This document shows positions 62,414-64,000 of a DNA stretch of 64,000 bases, piece after piece. Under the pieces are notes generated by a model, which did no database searches, was not told the DNA's origin, and saw only the letters and a program-made list of their open reading frames with translations. The stretch is taken from contig NZ_LR027880.1 of NCBI RefSeq assembly GCF_900537995.1, forward strand, positions 2,674,001 to 2,738,000. Reading direction: 5' to 3'. The DNA comes from Roseburia intestinalis L1-82. GTDB taxonomy: Bacteria; Bacillota; Clostridia; Lachnospirales; Lachnospiraceae. The position numbers and the translations under genes are program-made. Each line of letters begins with the position of its first letter. Within the stretch, counting starts at the first letter, position 1.

Positions 62414-63842
62414 CTTCTTCCTCCGTCAGTTTCGCTTCTATAATATGATATATTTTCTCAACATCTTTTCTGTCAATCAGTCCAGATATTTTTTTCTCAA
62501 TCTTTTCTCCTTCAAAAGAAAACCGGACAATATTTATATCTCCCTCATTGCAAAGACTGATCTGTACATCACAATCAGGATATACTTTCAAATATTTATC
62601 CTGTTCTTCCACCGGAATGCACCATATGACCAAATCACTCTGTTTATAAAAAGTCTGGCTCTCTATAAAATTTTTCCAAGCATCAATATCTGATACTGGC
62701 TCCGGCATATATTCTAATGCATATAATACACACTCCGGCTCCATTCCTATTGTATATGCGTTATAACCACCATTAGCAAATGCCCTCTTTAGTTCTGTGA
62801 GTATATAGAACTTGTCTATTACATCTTCCACTGCCAGTATCACTACCGGAACTTCAAGACCATTTCCCTGATAATGATTATGCTTAATTTGCCGTTGCCT
62901 TGTTTCCTTGCTCCAAATGAACCCCTGAACATCTATATTATGAATATCCTCATGACCAAGATATATTAAGTTCTTATTCCTTATATCCAAATTTTCTAAT
63001 TCTGCCATAGAATAAGCTATTACAGTATCTATTTTCCCCTGTATTTCATCATACACCCCTGTAACTGTTTCAAAATAATACTCTGCCCTGCTCATAGTTC
63101 CTCTGCCCGATATATACGCCCTGTAAATCCAGTCCGGCTCATAACTATCCACTGTCATTTCAATATGGCTTTGCTCTTTAGCATATCTCTTTAATTTTAC
63201 TATATCGAGAGTTTTGTCATTGCTTAGTTTATTTGCAATCAATGCACATATATAAGGAGCTGCATAGCTGTTACTCGGTGAAGTTTTGTGTTCCTTATTT
63301 TCTAACATAATTATATGTTCTGAAATTGTAACTGTATCTATCCCTAAATGTATATAATCTTTGGAATAGGATAGAGGACTTTCCACATTTGCAACACCTA
63401 TAACATTAGTAAAACTTGCCGGGAAAGTAAAATATCCTATATTCGATATAGCCGCAACAAATACCAGTCCTTTATATGTATACCTATTAATTAGTTTTTT
63501 TAAAATATCTTTTTCTTTAAAATGTGTAGTCCCCAAACTAAGATTGACAATTTTTATATTATTTTTGCAACACCATTCTAAAGCAGGCTCTAGCTTTTCA
63601 ACCCCACCTGTTCCGTTCTGATTAAGAATGCGAATACTGTTAAACACAGCATCAGGACAATACTTTTCTATTATTATAGCACATATTGTACCATGAAGAA
63701 AATCACTAGCTTTCGACATCGAGCGTTCTTCAATAAAATCATTATTTTCATCCACTTCAAACCGATTTCTAATTTTTTTCCTATCCAATAGCTTTTCATT
63801 TAATCCGCTATCTATTACAGCAATTTGAATTTCAAGACTCAT
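62406..63842 (-). CDS. Subtilisin-like (S8) protein with extra C-terminal domain
   Basis: 478 residues, no signal peptide. The N-terminal ~230 residues carry the subtilisin triad: Asp in IAVIDSGLN, His in FLHGTICAII and Ser in SNSYAAPYICAL, with the oxyanion region VNLSLGTTHF. The C-terminal ~240 residues (LEVPVVILAVEDVIDKFYIL; GGYNAYTIGMEPECVLYALE; SDLVIWCIPVEE) resemble peptide-maturation proteins of the TIGR04066 type, from memory of that family. A cytoplasmic protease that trims a peptide precursor before export by the adjacent ABC transporter is the best reading. Confidence 0.8.
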   Translation of the reverse strand: MSLEIQIAVIDSGLNEKLLDRKKIRNRFEVDENNDFIEERSMSKASDFLHGTICAIIIEKYCPDAVFNSIRILNQNGTGGVEKLEPALEWCCKNNIKIVNLSLGTTHFKEKDILKKLINRYTYKGLVFVAAISNIGYFTFPASFTNVIGVANVESPLSYSKDYIHLGIDTVTISEHIIMLENKEHKTSPSNSYAAPYICALIANKLSNDKTLDIVKLKRYAKEQSHIEMTVDSYEPDWIYRAYISGRGTMSRAEYYFETVTGVYDEIQGKIDTVIAYSMAELENLDIRNKNLIYLGHEDIHNIDVQGFIWSKETRQRQIKHNHYQGNGLEVPVVILAVEDVIDKFYILTELKRAFANGGYNAYTIGMEPECVLYALEYMPEPVSDIDAWKNFIESQTFYKQSDLVIWCIPVEEQDKYLKVYPDCDVQISLCNEGDINIVRFSFEGEKIEKKISGLIDRKDVEKIYHIIEAKLTEEEDG

Positions 63843-64000
63843 ACCGCACCTCTACAAATAAAAGGACATAAATCTCAATCAACCTACTTTTTGATAGAAG
63901 ATAAACGCCCTTATTACATACTATTGACTATAAAATAACAGATTCCGTTTTAGTCTTAAAACTCCTTAATCATCTTTCTTTTGAAGTACCTCACAAATAA
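63843..64000. other. Right edge, no assignable gene
   Basis: 158 bases upstream of the S8-like gene. On the minus strand two short frames enter from outside and stop near 63956 and 63968, so the end of a further upstream gene may be present, but it is too short to identify. Confidence 0.4.

Noticed and set aside
63956..64000. C-terminus of another peptide-maturation gene at right edge
   Set aside because: Only about 11-14 codons are visible in two competing frames; identity cannot be supported.

Overview
The window looks like a mosaic of mobile elements from a gut-type Clostridia host, most likely Lachnospiraceae. The evidence is the low GC, the strong AGGAGG-type ribosome binding sites, the Tn1549-like conjugation gene set, the tandem large serine recombinases, a Spo0A-like regulator and the Agr-type peptide signalling genes. 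No rRNA, tRNA, CRISPR array or obvious chromosomal housekeeping block was seen. Almost all genes lie on the minus strand, so transcription runs from high to low coordinates.

Region A (1-26885) is most of the transfer module of a Tn1549/CD1107-1112-type integrative conjugative element. From upstream to downstream it carries a DUF5688 protein, RadC-like and Toprim/DUF3991 proteins, an iteron- and hairpin-rich candidate oriT, MobC and relaxase, PcfB, the VirD4 coupling protein, VirB2-, VirB6- and VirB3-like membrane proteins, the VirB4 ATPase, an NlpC/P60 wall hydrolase, a DpnD/PcfM protein and a giant methylase-helicase that runs off the left edge. Cargo inside it includes a Phd/RelE-type toxin-antitoxin pair on the plus strand and a DinB-like gene. 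An IS3-family element (1,224 bp, ATG target duplication) splits virB4. Removing it with one duplicate restores an exact 792-codon frame, so this copy is probably transfer-defective on its own.

Region B (28110-about 32860) is a GC-richer fragment of a second, mobilizable element. It has a truncated replisome organizer, a small basic protein, a MobA/MobL-type relaxase, MobC, a second candidate oriT, Tn916-type Orf7/Orf8-like regulators and a truncated XRE regulator. A second, inverted IS3 copy (26886-28109) without target duplication forms the A/B junction.

Region C (about 32860-64000) begins with three tandem large serine recombinases and their accessory genes: DUF6870, PemK and two small resolvase-like proteins. 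One resolvase-like gene is interrupted by a group II intron whose predicted splicing restores the frame. Next come a roughly 570-nt non-coding stretch full of hairpins, several XRE regulators, a Spo0A-C-like protein, and then a large cargo built around two Agr-like quorum-sensing systems.

The Agr cargo is the most interesting part. Agr1 has agrA1-agrC1 (agrC1 is cut by an IS630-family element), agrB1 and two AgrD-type prepeptides. Agr2 has agrA2-agrC2 and agrD2-agrB2 and looks intact. Tandem 9-bp direct repeats spaced 20-21 bp, the geometry expected for LytTR regulators, precede agrD1B1, an exported-protein operon, agrA1, a short transcript at 60.6 kb and, more weakly, two tandem 27-residue amphipathic peptide genes at 59.7-59.9 kb. 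A separate repeat pair with a different sequence precedes agrD2B2. Upstream of these lie an ABC exporter and a subtilisin-like protein with a large extra C-terminal domain. My working reading is a mobile quorum-sensing cassette controlling exported proteins and small, possibly phenol-soluble-modulin-like peptides. The gene identities are well supported; the regulatory and functional links are inference.
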